The notes below the pieces were generated by a model. The model saw only the letters and a program-made list of their open reading frames with translations. It was not told where the DNA came from and searched no databases. The position numbers were made by a program, and so were the translations under genes. 64,000 nucleotides of DNA from JAKFXL01 sp947085765 (GTDB lineage: Bacteria; Pseudomonadota; Gammaproteobacteria; Tenderiales; Tenderiaceae), in assembly GCA_947085765.1 (NCBI GenBank), contig CAMTXZ010000005.1:1-64000 (forward strand), written 5' to 3'. The number at the start of each line of letters is the position of its first letter. Within the stretch, counting starts at the first letter, position 1. Of this stretch, positions 43,869 through 52,686 are shown piece after piece.

Positions 43869-44764
43869 TGGACATTAATTATCGTCCTCTCGTTAGTGTG
43901 GCAATCCTTACATGGAACCGTATAGAACACGTCGTTAAGGCGATTAACTCAGTATTGGCACAAGACTATCATCCAATTGAGATAGTGGTAGTCGATTCCG
44001 CATCAAACGATGGCACATTTGACTATATATCTCAGAATTATCCGCAAGTAAAGATTGTTCGTTTACACCGTAATCTTGGTTGTCCAGAAGGAAGGAATGT
44101 GGCTCTGGCTAACTGTAGTGGAGAAATTATCTACTCGCTTGACGATGATGGTTGGTTAGCATCTGACACAGTATCAATATGTGTGGATCGGTTCAAACAG
44201 CATCCAGATGCTGGTGTTGTCGCATGCCAAATTGTTGCTCCTGACGATGATGTCTCAAGAGAAGGGGAGGACGATTGGCACTATACATTCAGTGGCGGCG
44301 CATCTGCTATTAGAAAGAGAGTTCTGGAGACTGCTGGATATTATCCTTCAGATTTTTTCCGGCAGGCGGAAGAGGGTGACTTGGCGTTGAGAATGTTTGA
44401 ATACGGCTACAGAATATTGCGTTGTCCAGCAGCCATAATGTATCACGAGCGCTCACCTATTAATCGTAATGACAAGTTATTTCTTTATTACAACTGTAGG
44501 AATGAATTGTTCACCGTGCTGAGATTATACCCATTGAAATACGTCTTTCCAGCCATGATCCAGAAAGTTGTGACTTGGAATTATCTTGGATTAAGGCGGT
44601 CAGCATTTTTTTATTCAATCGCTGGCGTAATCAGTGCGTTTGTTAGACTTCCTATCTTGCTTCGTATGCGAAAACCCGTAGTGCATGATGTTGTTATAAA
44701 GCTTTGGTCAATGAAGAAAAGTGCACGTTATGTGTCACGTCGTGCTTCATCAGGTCGTACTTAG
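43868..44764 (+). CDS. GT2 glycosyltransferase
   Basis: A 298-residue family 2 glycosyltransferase. GT-A fold from the N-terminus: V-S-V-A-I-L-T-W-N-R, I-E-I-V-V-V-D-S-A-S-N-D-G-T, and the metal-binding D-D-D in S-L-D-D-D-G-W. An E-E-G-D acceptor motif is near 172-175. It lacks a long membrane anchor, with hydrophobic stretches near the C-terminus. It adds a sugar to the lipid-linked repeat unit; donor unknown. The start overlaps the previous stop by one base (TAATG). Confidence 0.9.
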   Translation: MDINYRPLVSVAILTWNRIEHVVKAINSVLAQDYHPIEIVVVDSASNDGTFDYISQNYPQVKIVRLHRNLGCPEGRNVALANCSGEIIYSLDDDGWLASDTVSICVDRFKQHPDAGVVACQIVAPDDDVSREGEDDWHYTFSGGASAIRKRVLETAGYYPSDFFRQAEEGDLALRMFEYGYRILRCPAAIMYHERSPINRNDKLFLYYNCRNELFTVLRLYPLKYVFPAMIQKVVTWNYLGLRRSAFFYSIAGVISAFVRLPILLRMRKPVVHDVVIKLWSMKKSARYVSRRASSGRT

Positions 44765-44939
44765 AATGCAAATCATATGTAAATATGTTGTGCCCATATA
44801 TTTAATGGTATCCACCACTATCAAATAATTATATTTTTTAAGTGTGTCTGAGTATTTGTTTAACCAATGTTTAACAGTAATAGGTTAAATTTTTTAGTCG
44901 TCAATATATTCATTAAATATTTGTATGTGGGGTTGAATC

Positions 44940-46133
44940 ATGGCGGCTTTATCTGGTAGTAATAAACCACGAACTTTAATTCAGTACAACTGCATCCCCC
45001 ACTATCGAGCACGAGTATTTGAATTACTTTCGAAAAACGACCAAGTGCACTTTACGGTAATGGCATCACCTGAGCCGGACACCCCATATCTCAAGACATT
45101 AAAGGGTGATGAGGGGCGCTCTATTCGCACTGTTTACGCAAATATTCATATCATTCGGATACCTTTCTTCCCCGATATCTACTGGCAACCCGGTGCAGTA
45201 AAAATACTCCTACGTGAACGGCCTGATGCAGTGATTGCGCTTGGGTCGCCATATTCACTCACCGCATGGATGTTGTCAATTGGTGGTAAAGCGCTGGGTA
45301 TTCCTGTTTTGTTATGGGGCCATGGTCTGCTTGCTGATGAGCGTGGCCCAAAGTGGTGGTTGCGACGTGCGCTTTATAGGCTAGCTGCGGGACAGCTTCT
45401 TTATGGAGACCATGCACGAGAGCTTTTGCAGCTGAAAGGGTTTGATGTGGATTCTCTCTATGTGGTTTATAACTCGCTGGACTTTGATGTACAGCTGCAG
45501 ATTGCAGCTGAACAGAGCGATGAACAGATCAGTAGTTTCCGCAATTCGTTGGGAATCTCTCAAGGCGAGGGATTGGTGGTATTTACCGGACGATTGCAGG
45601 TGGTTAAACGTCTTGACTTATTGTTGGAGGCAGTGGCACGGCTGATGTTGCGTGGCTTTCGTGTTCATGTGGCACTGGTGGGTGAAGGTGGAGAACGTAT
45701 TAAGCTAGAGCAGTTAGCTGTCCAGTTAAACATTACCGACTTGGTTCATTTTCTTGGTGAGAGTTATGATGAACGCTATCTTGGGCTGGTGGTTGGTGCC
45801 AGTGACCTGTCGGTTATTCCTTCGGGGGCCGGACTATCCATTATGCATGCTTTGGTCTTTGGCACACCGGTACTGATTCATGATCGTCTTGAGCATCATT
45901 TTCCTGAATGGGAGGCGGTAATAGATGGTAAGACCGGATTTTTTTACCGCTACGGTGATGTGGGTGATCTGGCTGAAAAGATGGAACAGGCAATCTTTCC
46001 TGTCTCTGTCAAAAATTCCATGGCCGACGCATGCAAAACTGTCATATTGACCAAATATAATCCACACCGTCAGGTGGAAACATTTGTACGGGCTGTATGC
46101 GAAACATCAAAGGCGGCACGTCGTAGGTCATGA
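44940..46133 (+). CDS. GT4 glycosyltransferase
   Basis: A 397-residue GT-B enzyme. The N-terminal half recognises the acceptor (I-Q-Y-N-C-I-P-H-Y-R-A-R). The C-terminal half has the family 4 landmarks V-V-F-T-G-R-L-Q-V-V-K-R-L-D-L-L-L-E-A, L-V-G-E-G-G-E-R, and P-S-G-A-G-L-S-I-M-H-A-L-V-F-G-T-P-V (the E-x7-E region here degenerate). A 175-bp AT-rich spacer before it may carry an internal promoter. It overlaps the acetyltransferase start (ATGA). Confidence 0.88.
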   Translation: MAALSGSNKPRTLIQYNCIPHYRARVFELLSKNDQVHFTVMASPEPDTPYLKTLKGDEGRSIRTVYANIHIIRIPFFPDIYWQPGAVKILLRERPDAVIALGSPYSLTAWMLSIGGKALGIPVLLWGHGLLADERGPKWWLRRALYRLAAGQLLYGDHARELLQLKGFDVDSLYVVYNSLDFDVQLQIAAEQSDEQISSFRNSLGISQGEGLVVFTGRLQVVKRLDLLLEAVARLMLRGFRVHVALVGEGGERIKLEQLAVQLNITDLVHFLGESYDERYLGLVVGASDLSVIPSGAGLSIMHALVFGTPVLIHDRLEHHFPEWEAVIDGKTGFFYRYGDVGDLAEKMEQAIFPVSVKNSMADACKTVILTKYNPHRQVETFVRAVCETSKAARRRS

Positions 46134-46684
46134 TGATTGGTGTCGATGGTTTGCGTGAGTTATACAAAACTATACGTATCTGGTTGTTATTAAGGCTGCG
46201 TTACCGTGGCGCCCGTGTTGGTAAGGGGTTTCATGTCGCTTGGGACGTAGTAATCCATGGCCCTGGATTTGAGGCGGGTGACTATGTTTATCTTGGTCCT
46301 TATGTGGAGATCGCTCCGCAAGTGAAGGTAGGTAACTACACCAGTATTTCGTCCTGCGTTGTTATCACTGGTAATGATCATCTATTTGATGTTGCCGGCG
46401 TGCCGATCCGTTTCTCTGGCCGACCTGAGTCGGTAGTGACAAAAATTGGGCATGACGTCCTGATCGGACATGGTGCAACAATTATGCGTGGTGTGACTAT
46501 AGGTAATGGTGCAATTGTAGGAGTGGGTGCAGTGGTTACAAAAGATGTGCCATCCTATGCAATCGTTGCCGGTATTCCCGCTAAGGTATTGCGCTACCGC
46601 TTCGACGATGAAGAGACCAGAAGGCATGAAGTGATGCTGCGGCAACCAACGAAATATGGGGGATCGCTAGGGCAGCCCTATTGA
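46130..46684 (+). CDS. Hexapeptide-repeat acetyltransferase
   Basis: A 184-residue left-handed beta-helix acyltransferase. Hexapeptide repeats run from about 40 to 160, with the active-site-type H-D-V-L-I-G-H-G-A-T-I and G-N-G-A-I-V-G-V-G-A-V-V-T-K-D-V-P-S-Y-A-I-V-A-G-I-P-A-K. It probably O-acetylates a sugar of the exopolysaccharide with acetyl-CoA. Two adjacent ATGs (46130 and 46133) are possible starts; the first overlaps the previous stop codon. Confidence 0.9.
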   Translation: MMIGVDGLRELYKTIRIWLLLRLRYRGARVGKGFHVAWDVVIHGPGFEAGDYVYLGPYVEIAPQVKVGNYTSISSCVVITGNDHLFDVAGVPIRFSGRPESVVTKIGHDVLIGHGATIMRGVTIGNGAIVGVGAVVTKDVPSYAIVAGIPAKVLRYRFDDEETRRHEVMLRQPTKYGGSLGQPY

Positions 46685-46721
46685 TTTCATGGCGATTTGG
46701 CCAAAACAGGTTGATGTGAAA

Positions 46722-47621
46722 ATGAATAAAATTTCCGTACTGATTCTTACCCACAACGAAGAGCGAAACATCGCCAAGTGTGTGGAATCATTGTTGCCAC
46801 TGACACGAGATATCTATGTAGTGGATTCTCACAGCGATGATCATACGGTTGAAATATGCCAGCGCTATGGTGTCCAGGTCGCAAGCCACAAATGGACTAC
46901 CTATGCCGATCAATTCAACTGGGGTCTGGACCATTTCGTCTTTCAGGCAGAGTGGATCATGCGTATGGACGCTGACGAAGAGCTGACCCCTGAGCTTGTG
47001 ACAGAACTTCAAAGCTATCTTGAAGAGGTTCCTCCAGTGGTTTCTGGAATCTATCTTCGCCGCCGTGTCTATTTTATGGGGCGCTGGATTAAGCATGGTG
47101 GCTATTATCCTACTTGGTTGTTACGAGTTTTCCGCAATGGGGTTGGCCGTTGCGAGGCGCTGTGGATGGATGAACATATCGTTCTCAATAATGGTCGCGC
47201 CATCAGGATCAGCGCCGATTTGATCGACAAGAACAATAAAGACCTGACCTTCTGGACTGACAAGCATAATAAATACGCCAGTCGTGAAGTGCTGGATGTG
47301 CTTGCCAAGCGTTCTGAAACTGGCGCAGGTGAACGGTTGACGGCATGCCTGGGTGGTTCGCAGGCGCAGTCACGGCGCTGGATGAAGGATAGCGTCTATG
47401 CACGGGTGCCGTTGTTCGTCAGGCCACTCTGCTATTTTCTCTATCGCTATTTTATCCGCCTTGGTTTTCTCGATGGTAAGGAGGGGTTGATATTTCACTT
47501 CCTGCAGGGGTTTTGGTACCGCTTTCTGGTGGACGCCAAGCTGTTTGAGCATGCGCGTCAGAAGCCCGAAGACAACAATATCGGAGATAACCATGCCGGT
47601 GAGCCTGGCGCAGTACGATAA
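46722..47621 (+). CDS. GT2 glycosyltransferase (WaaE-like)
   Basis: A 299-residue family 2 enzyme of the lipopolysaccharide core type, starting M-N-K-I-S-V-L-I-L-T-H-N-E-E-R-N-I. It has D-S-H-S-D-D-H-T near 36-43 and M-R-M-D-A-D-E-E as the metal-binding D-x-D. The C-terminus has a membrane-associated region around F-L-Y-R-Y-F-I-R-L-G-F-L-D-G-K-E-G-L. The ATG at 46722 fits the family; GTG at 46716 and ATG at 46689 are alternatives. Its end overlaps the next gene by 29 bases. Confidence 0.88.
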   Translation: MNKISVLILTHNEERNIAKCVESLLPLTRDIYVVDSHSDDHTVEICQRYGVQVASHKWTTYADQFNWGLDHFVFQAEWIMRMDADEELTPELVTELQSYLEEVPPVVSGIYLRRRVYFMGRWIKHGGYYPTWLLRVFRNGVGRCEALWMDEHIVLNNGRAIRISADLIDKNNKDLTFWTDKHNKYASREVLDVLAKRSETGAGERLTACLGGSQAQSRRWMKDSVYARVPLFVRPLCYFLYRYFIRLGFLDGKEGLIFHFLQGFWYRFLVDAKLFEHARQKPEDNNIGDNHAGEPGAVR

Positions 47622-48162
47622 CCGCCACTACCATCCCGGTGCGAGTATTATCAAGCGTCTGTTGTGGTATTGCGTCAATGCTATTTTTATCAATTCGTGG
47701 CTTTGGCCTGAGTCGAAATTCAAGTGTGTGGTATTGCGTGCCTTTGGTGCCAAGATTGGTAAGGGTGTAGTGATCAAGCCGCGCGTCAACATCAAGTATC
47801 CCTGGTATCTTGTGATTGGTGATTATGTGTGGGTTGGCGAGGGTGTCTGGATCGATAATTTGATCTTGGTGCGTATCGGCAGCAATGTCTGCCTGTCACA
47901 AAATGCCCATCTTCTGACAGGCAATCACAATTACAACGATCCGGCATTTGCGCTGATTGTCAAAGAGATTGCCATAGAGGATGGCGCGTGGATTGGTGCT
48001 GCCAGTGTAGTCTGTCCGGGTGTTCGTGTACGCCGTAACAGTGTGCTAACAGTCGGCAGTGTGTTGCAGAAGGATAGCGATGAGGACTGGATTTATCGTG
48101 GCAATCCCGCTGAACGTGTACGTCATCGTCATTTCAAAAAAGAAGCTGTAGTCAATGGCTAA
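47593..48162 (+). CDS. WcaF-like putative colanic acid acetyltransferase
   Basis: A 189-residue hexapeptide acyltransferase of the WcaF type. It contains N-S-W-L-W-P-E, G-A-K-I-G-K-G-V-V-I-K-P, and the conserved core L-T-G-N-H-N-Y-N-D-P-A-F with the catalytic His and W-I-G-A-A-S-V-V-C-P-G-V-R-V. The start at 47593 has GGAG nearby; the frame opens earlier at 47545 inside the previous gene. It acetylates a sugar of the repeat unit and is coupled with the WcaI-like transferase that overlaps its end. Confidence 0.9.
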   Translation: MPVSLAQYDNRHYHPGASIIKRLLWYCVNAIFINSWLWPESKFKCVVLRAFGAKIGKGVVIKPRVNIKYPWYLVIGDYVWVGEGVWIDNLILVRIGSNVCLSQNAHLLTGNHNYNDPAFALIVKEIAIEDGAWIGAASVVCPGVRVRRNSVLTVGSVLQKDSDEDWIYRGNPAERVRHRHFKKEAVVNG

Positions 48163-49399
48163 GACTATTTTTGTAAATCGCTATTTTTATCCGGATCACT
48201 CGGCCACTAGTCAGCTATTGAGTGATCTTGCATTTGAGCTTGCATCGAAGTTGGCCCGTGACGGTTCTGAGGTACATATAGTAACGAGCCGTCAGCGTTA
48301 TGACGATCCGGGTGCGCTTTTGGCGGCATTGGAGATCTGCAACGGTGTGTCTATCCACCGTGTCTGGACCACGAGATTTGGCCGTAATACTCTACTTGGC
48401 CGCGCCATGGATTACCTCACCTTCTATTTCAGCGCTGCCTTGTGTTTGTGGCGCACGCTACGTCGTGATGATGTGGTTGTTGCTAAAACGGATCCACCCC
48501 TGATCTCGGTGGTTGCAATGATGGTTGCCAAGATTCGCGGCGCCACGTTGATTAATTGGGTACAGGATCTGTTTCCAGAGGTTGCAGAGGCGTTGGGTGT
48601 AAAGGCAGTTCATGCAGGTGCGCCGTTGTTGCGCTGGCTGAGAAATGTATCATTGCGGGCGGCTGCCAATAATGTCGTGCTGGGTCAACGTATGGCGGCT
48701 CGACTACTGGAACAGGGAGTGGCGCCACAGGCAGTGACAATCATTCACAACTGGTCTGACTCCAAGGCAATCCACCCAGTCGCGCCGCACGAAAATACGC
48801 TACGTGATGAGTGGAATTTGAATGGAAAATTTGTTGTTGGATACTCTGGAAATATGGGGCGTGCCCATGAATTTTCAACGTTGCTTGCTGCTGCTGAAGA
48901 ATTGCATAAAGATGCCAAAATTGTTTTTATTTTTATAGGTTCAGGTGCGCAGCGGCCATGGGTCGAAGAGATGGTCAGACGCCGTGGCCTGTCAAATGTA
49001 ATATTCAAACCCTATCAGCCGCGTGAACAGCTGGCACTAAGTCTAAGTGTTCCTGACTTGCATGTGATCTCTCTAAAGCCAGATCTGGAAGGGTTGATTG
49101 TGCCCAGCAAGTTTTATGGCATAGCAGCGGCTGGCCGCCCAACACTCTTTATTGGCGATACTCAAGGTGAAATCGCACAGATCCTGCGTCAGCATCATTG
49201 TGGTGTTAGTGCAACGATTGCTGATGTTGAATCTGTAGTCAGGGAGATTTGCTCCTTGGCCTATCATCAGCCCCAGGTCTCCGTGTTGCTGGGGGTAAAT
49301 GCACGGCGTCTTTTTGAACAGCGCTTTACCCAGTCTTGCGCGTTTTCTGCCTGGCGACAGGTATTACGTCAAAAACTGAGAGAGGTTCACGTATTATGA
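48155..49399 (+). CDS. WcaI-like GT4 glycosyltransferase
   Basis: A 414-residue GT-B enzyme resembling colanic-acid transferase WcaI. N-terminal F-V-N-R-Y-F-Y-P-D-H-S-A-T-S-Q-L; middle W-V-Q-D-L-F-P-E-V-A-E-A-L-G; C-terminal half with V-V-G-Y-S-G-N-M-G-R-A-H-E-F, I-G-S-G-A-Q-R and P-S-K-F-Y-G-I-A-A-A-G-R-P (family 4 donor-site loop). Donor likely GDP-fucose or a hexose; the fucose-making genes lie downstream. It overlaps the previous gene by eight bases and the next by four. Confidence 0.9.
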   Translation: MAKTIFVNRYFYPDHSATSQLLSDLAFELASKLARDGSEVHIVTSRQRYDDPGALLAALEICNGVSIHRVWTTRFGRNTLLGRAMDYLTFYFSAALCLWRTLRRDDVVVAKTDPPLISVVAMMVAKIRGATLINWVQDLFPEVAEALGVKAVHAGAPLLRWLRNVSLRAAANNVVLGQRMAARLLEQGVAPQAVTIIHNWSDSKAIHPVAPHENTLRDEWNLNGKFVVGYSGNMGRAHEFSTLLAAAEELHKDAKIVFIFIGSGAQRPWVEEMVRRRGLSNVIFKPYQPREQLALSLSVPDLHVISLKPDLEGLIVPSKFYGIAAAGRPTLFIGDTQGEIAQILRQHHCGVSATIADVESVVREICSLAYHQPQVSVLLGVNARRLFEQRFTQSCAFSAWRQVLRQKLREVHVL

Positions 49400-50295
49400 T
49401 TCTACTGCAGCGTAGTACGTTAATGTTGTGGTTGATATTGTTCCTATCACCATTAACATGGGCTGAGATTGTGATAGAAAACAAACATCAAATCACACAG
49501 TTCAAAGTATTTGACTCTACCTTGTACCGCAATAAACCAAGCCTTAAGCGTTATGGAATAGAGCCTATAGAGGTTTTATATGCCGCACGCTTCTGGCCCG
49601 ATACCAGCTCATCTTTACTGATGGAACAATTGCCAGAGGAGTCTCGGGTGCGCCGTGTGGGGCGGTCTCTACGTTCCATACGGAAGCCCGTGGTGATTGA
49701 TATAGAACATTGGCCACTTGAAGGGGATGAGGTGAAGATGCGTGTTAATCAGGCTAAATATATCACCGTTTTGCAGTGGCTTAGGAACGAAGCACCTGGT
49801 GTGAATATCGGATACTTTGGGCGCTTGCCAGGTGTTGCCTATCATTGGTCTCTGGAGAGTGATAATAGTCCTCACTATCGGGCCTGGCAGAGCGAGAATG
49901 CTCGTCTTGACTATTTTTCCACACTTGTTGATACCATATATTTACCTCTCTATACATATTATTCCGATCAACAGGCGTGGGTGAAATATGCCACTGCTCA
50001 TATGCATGAAGCGCGGCGTTATGGTAAACCGGTTTACGTCTTTTTATGGCCGCAATATTCCGAGCGTAATAAGAGTCTTGGAGAGCAGTATCTGTCTGAA
50101 GACTACTGGAGACTGCAGCTGGAAACTGTACGTCAGCATGCTGATGGAATTGTGATCTGGGGTGGATGGGATGGGGCACGACATGCTCCTGCGCTTTGGG
50201 ACAGTTCTGCGGCATGGTGGCAGGTTACACGTGACTTTATGCGTACGCTTTCTCCATATAATGGAACGGCGGCGCCCTCAGAAAAAAATCATTGA
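49396..50295 (+). CDS. Secreted TIM-barrel-like protein, putative glycoside hydrolase
   Basis: A 299-residue exported protein with a signal peptide (about 1-24, L-T-W-A). The mature part has beta-alpha barrel rhythm with acidic residues at strand ends, for example V-V-I-D-I-E-H-W-P and V-Y-V-F-L-W-P-Q-Y, and G-I-V-I-W-G-G-W-D near the end. The V-I-D-I-E-H-W strand and the I-W-G-G strand recall the hyaluronidase-like fold, but I cannot assign a family. It lies inside the polysaccharide operon and is exported, so trimming or releasing the polymer in the periplasm is plausible. The ATG at 49396 overlaps the previous stop. Confidence 0.72.
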   Translation: MILLQRSTLMLWLILFLSPLTWAEIVIENKHQITQFKVFDSTLYRNKPSLKRYGIEPIEVLYAARFWPDTSSSLLMEQLPEESRVRRVGRSLRSIRKPVVIDIEHWPLEGDEVKMRVNQAKYITVLQWLRNEAPGVNIGYFGRLPGVAYHWSLESDNSPHYRAWQSENARLDYFSTLVDTIYLPLYTYYSDQQAWVKYATAHMHEARRYGKPVYVFLWPQYSERNKSLGEQYLSEDYWRLQLETVRQHADGIVIWGGWDGARHAPALWDSSAAWWQVTRDFMRTLSPYNGTAAPSEKNH

Positions 50296-50316
50296 ACATA
50301 TAATAAAGGAGTCATC

Positions 50317-50955
50317 ATGGCGCATCTTCAGGTCAAGGATTATGGTTGGACTATGAATAAGAACGTTCCATCAAATGGTTATCTTGAACCAGCTGTGGTG
50401 GATACCTGCCGCAGACTGGGAGTGAATCATGTGTTGGATCTGGGGTGTGGTAAAGGGGACCTTTCAAAGGTGCTTATTCGTTCCGGTTTTGAGGTGATGG
50501 GCTGTGATGCCGATGCTGAAGGTGTGCGCATTGCCACGAAGTCCTGCTCTCAGGCAATATTCAGACATCTTGGTGTTTATGATGATCCTTGTGCATTAGG
50601 TCGGAGTGACTTTGATGCGGTTGTTTCCACTGAGGTGGTCGAACATCTATTTACTCCGCGTGCCTTGCCACGATTTGCCAATCAGGTGATCAAAGAGGGG
50701 GGCTGGCTCATTATCACAACCCCTTATCACGGTTATATAAAAAACCTGGCTATCTCTGTTACCGATCATTGGGATAAACACTTGCCACCTCTGTGGGATG
50801 GCGGACATATCAAGTTCTTTTCGCGCCGGACGTTGACTCAATTACTTGAGGAGGAGGGGTTCGAGGTGCAGGAATTTCAGGGGATTGGTCGTGTCCCTTA
50901 TTTGTGGAAAAGCATGCTGCTGGTTGCAAAAAAGGTACGACCTATCACCTTCTGA
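50317..50955 (+). CDS. SAM-dependent methyltransferase
   Basis: A 212-residue class I methyltransferase. Motif I is V-L-D-L-G-C-G-K-G-D-L (about 41-51), followed by G-C-D-A-D (about 65) for the ribose and the F-D-A-V-V-S-T-E-V-V-E-H motif typical of UbiG/Coq3-like folds. A second-half signature is W-L-I-I-T-T-P-Y. It may methylate a sugar hydroxyl in the exopolysaccharide. AAGGAG lies eight bases before the start. Substrate not determined. Confidence 0.88.
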   Translation: MAHLQVKDYGWTMNKNVPSNGYLEPAVVDTCRRLGVNHVLDLGCGKGDLSKVLIRSGFEVMGCDADAEGVRIATKSCSQAIFRHLGVYDDPCALGRSDFDAVVSTEVVEHLFTPRALPRFANQVIKEGGWLIITTPYHGYIKNLAISVTDHWDKHLPPLWDGGHIKFFSRRTLTQLLEEEGFEVQEFQGIGRVPYLWKSMLLVAKKVRPITF

Positions 50956-51077
50956 TATTTACCACATTTTTGTTTAATTTTTGCTTTTTAATAGGTATGT
51001 AATACCTGCGTCATAAATAATTGTCATGATTGCGGCCACGGTAAATCAATCCACGAATTATTATTCTGGCCGCGTTA

Positions 51078-52661
51078 ATGTCGACTATATCAATTTCTGA
51101 AACACTTGTTTGGAAAGAGTCTCCTGTTGTATGGGGTTCATTGATCTTTGCAGTTTTTCTTGCAATTTTTCTGTTTCAGGATGGCTTGGCCTACATGGTT
51201 GGTGCATGGAATGGGCAAGAGGAGTACAGCTACGGCTACCTTATCCCTTTCATCTCTCTGTTTTTGATCTGGCAGAAAAAAGATGTTCTGCAAACCATCC
51301 CGTTTTCCGGGGCGTGGGCAGGCACCTGGTTAACGTTGGCTGGTGTGTCGTTCTTTCTCCTAGGGCAGCTCGGTGCTGCCTATTCCATTATTCAATACTC
51401 ATTTGTTGTGGTGCTGTTCGGTCTGGCGCTGGCATTTACTGGCTGGCGTGGTTTCAGAGTGATATTTGTTCCGCTGTTGTTCCTGGCGTTTATGGTGCCA
51501 TTGCCGGGTTTTATCAATCAGGGACTCTCCAACTCATTGCAATTGATTTCGTCGCAACTGGGCGTGGCGGTGGTACGGTTTTGTGGTATTACTGTTTATC
51601 TCGAAGGCAATGTCATCGATCTTGGAACCTACAAGCTCGAGGTGGCCGAGGCGTGCAATGGTCTGCGTTATCTGTTTCCGTTGATGACCTTTGGCTTGAT
51701 CGCTGCCTATTTTTTCAAGGTAGCTTTATGGAAGCGGGTACTGCTATTTCTCTCTACCATTCCTATCACCATTATCATCAATAGCATTCGCATCGGTCTG
51801 ATCGGTGTGACAGTGGAATACTGGGGACCGTCGATGGCGGAAGGGCTGCTCCATGATTTCGAGGGGTGGGTAATGTTTATGGTCTGTACGGGTGTACTGG
51901 CGCTGGAGATGTGGTTGCTGACACGCATTGGTCGAGACCCAAGGCCGTTGCGCGAGGTATTTGGTTTGACCTTTCCGAAGCCGGTGTCATCTCGTGCCTA
52001 TGTCCGATACCGCTCCATTCCTATGCCGTTTTATGTCGCGGTTGCATTGGTGTTGGTGGTGATGGCGGTATCGTATGCACTGCCTGAGCGGTCGGAGGTT
52101 ATTCCAGAGCGTCAGCAGCTTTCATCATTTCCGATGGTGTTTGACGAGTGGCATGGTAAAGCACAACGTCTTGATACTATCTATGTGGATGCACTCAATT
52201 TTGATGATTATCTGATGGCTGATTACCGCAATCAGAAAGGTATCTCGACTAATCTATATATCGGTTATTACGCCACCCAGCGGGCTGATAAAGTGCCGCA
52301 CTCGCCACGCGCCTGTTTGCCAGGTGGAGGTTGGAAAATTAGCGAAATTGGCGAGTACACGTTGCCAGGCATTATTATTTCCGGGCAACAAATGAAGGTC
52401 AATCGCGCCATGATTGAAAAAGGTGACGAGAGATTGCTGGTCTATTATTGGTTCCAGCAACGTGGCCGCATTATTACCAATGAGTATGCGGTGAAGGGCT
52501 ACCTTATGTGGGATGCAATAAATAGTCACCGTACCGATGGTGCCCTGGTACGACTGATGGTGCCGTTGTTGCCGGGGCAGGAGGTTGGTGATGTGGATGA
52601 AGAACTCACCCGTTTTGCAGCCTCCACTATGTCAGAGTTGCCGAATTATGTTCCTAATTGA
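51078..52661 (+). CDS. Exosortase fused to EpsI domain (XrtD-like, VPLPA-specific)
   Basis: A 527-residue membrane protein. The N-terminal eight-helix exosortase part (about 15-290) carries the catalytic cysteine Cys193 in E-A-C-N-G-L-R, arginine about 238 in N-S-I-R-I-G and histidine 259 in H-D-F-E-G-W. After a further membrane segment near 315-333 comes an EpsI-like domain (about 340-520) with D-E-W-H-G and the conserved H-S-P-R-A-C-L-P-G-G-G-W. Exosortase-EpsI fusions are typical of the VPLPA-specific exosortase group, which fits the VPLPA motifs of the proteins at 34691 and 36231. It cleaves substrates at the C-terminal signal in the inner membrane and transfers them for export. It is separated by about 120 bp from the upstream gene, so an internal promoter is possible. 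Confidence 0.92.
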   Translation: MSTISISETLVWKESPVVWGSLIFAVFLAIFLFQDGLAYMVGAWNGQEEYSYGYLIPFISLFLIWQKKDVLQTIPFSGAWAGTWLTLAGVSFFLLGQLGAAYSIIQYSFVVVLFGLALAFTGWRGFRVIFVPLLFLAFMVPLPGFINQGLSNSLQLISSQLGVAVVRFCGITVYLEGNVIDLGTYKLEVAEACNGLRYLFPLMTFGLIAAYFFKVALWKRVLLFLSTIPITIIINSIRIGLIGVTVEYWGPSMAEGLLHDFEGWVMFMVCTGVLALEMWLLTRIGRDPRPLREVFGLTFPKPVSSRAYVRYRSIPMPFYVAVALVLVVMAVSYALPERSEVIPERQQLSSFPMVFDEWHGKAQRLDTIYVDALNFDDYLMADYRNQKGISTNLYIGYYATQRADKVPHSPRACLPGGGWKISEIGEYTLPGIIISGQQMKVNRAMIEKGDERLLVYYWFQQRGRIITNEYAVKGYLMWDAINSHRTDGALVRLMVPLLPGQEVGDVDEELTRFAASTMSELPNYVPN

Positions 52662-52686
52662 TCGGCATTAAGCAGAGCTTCTGATC

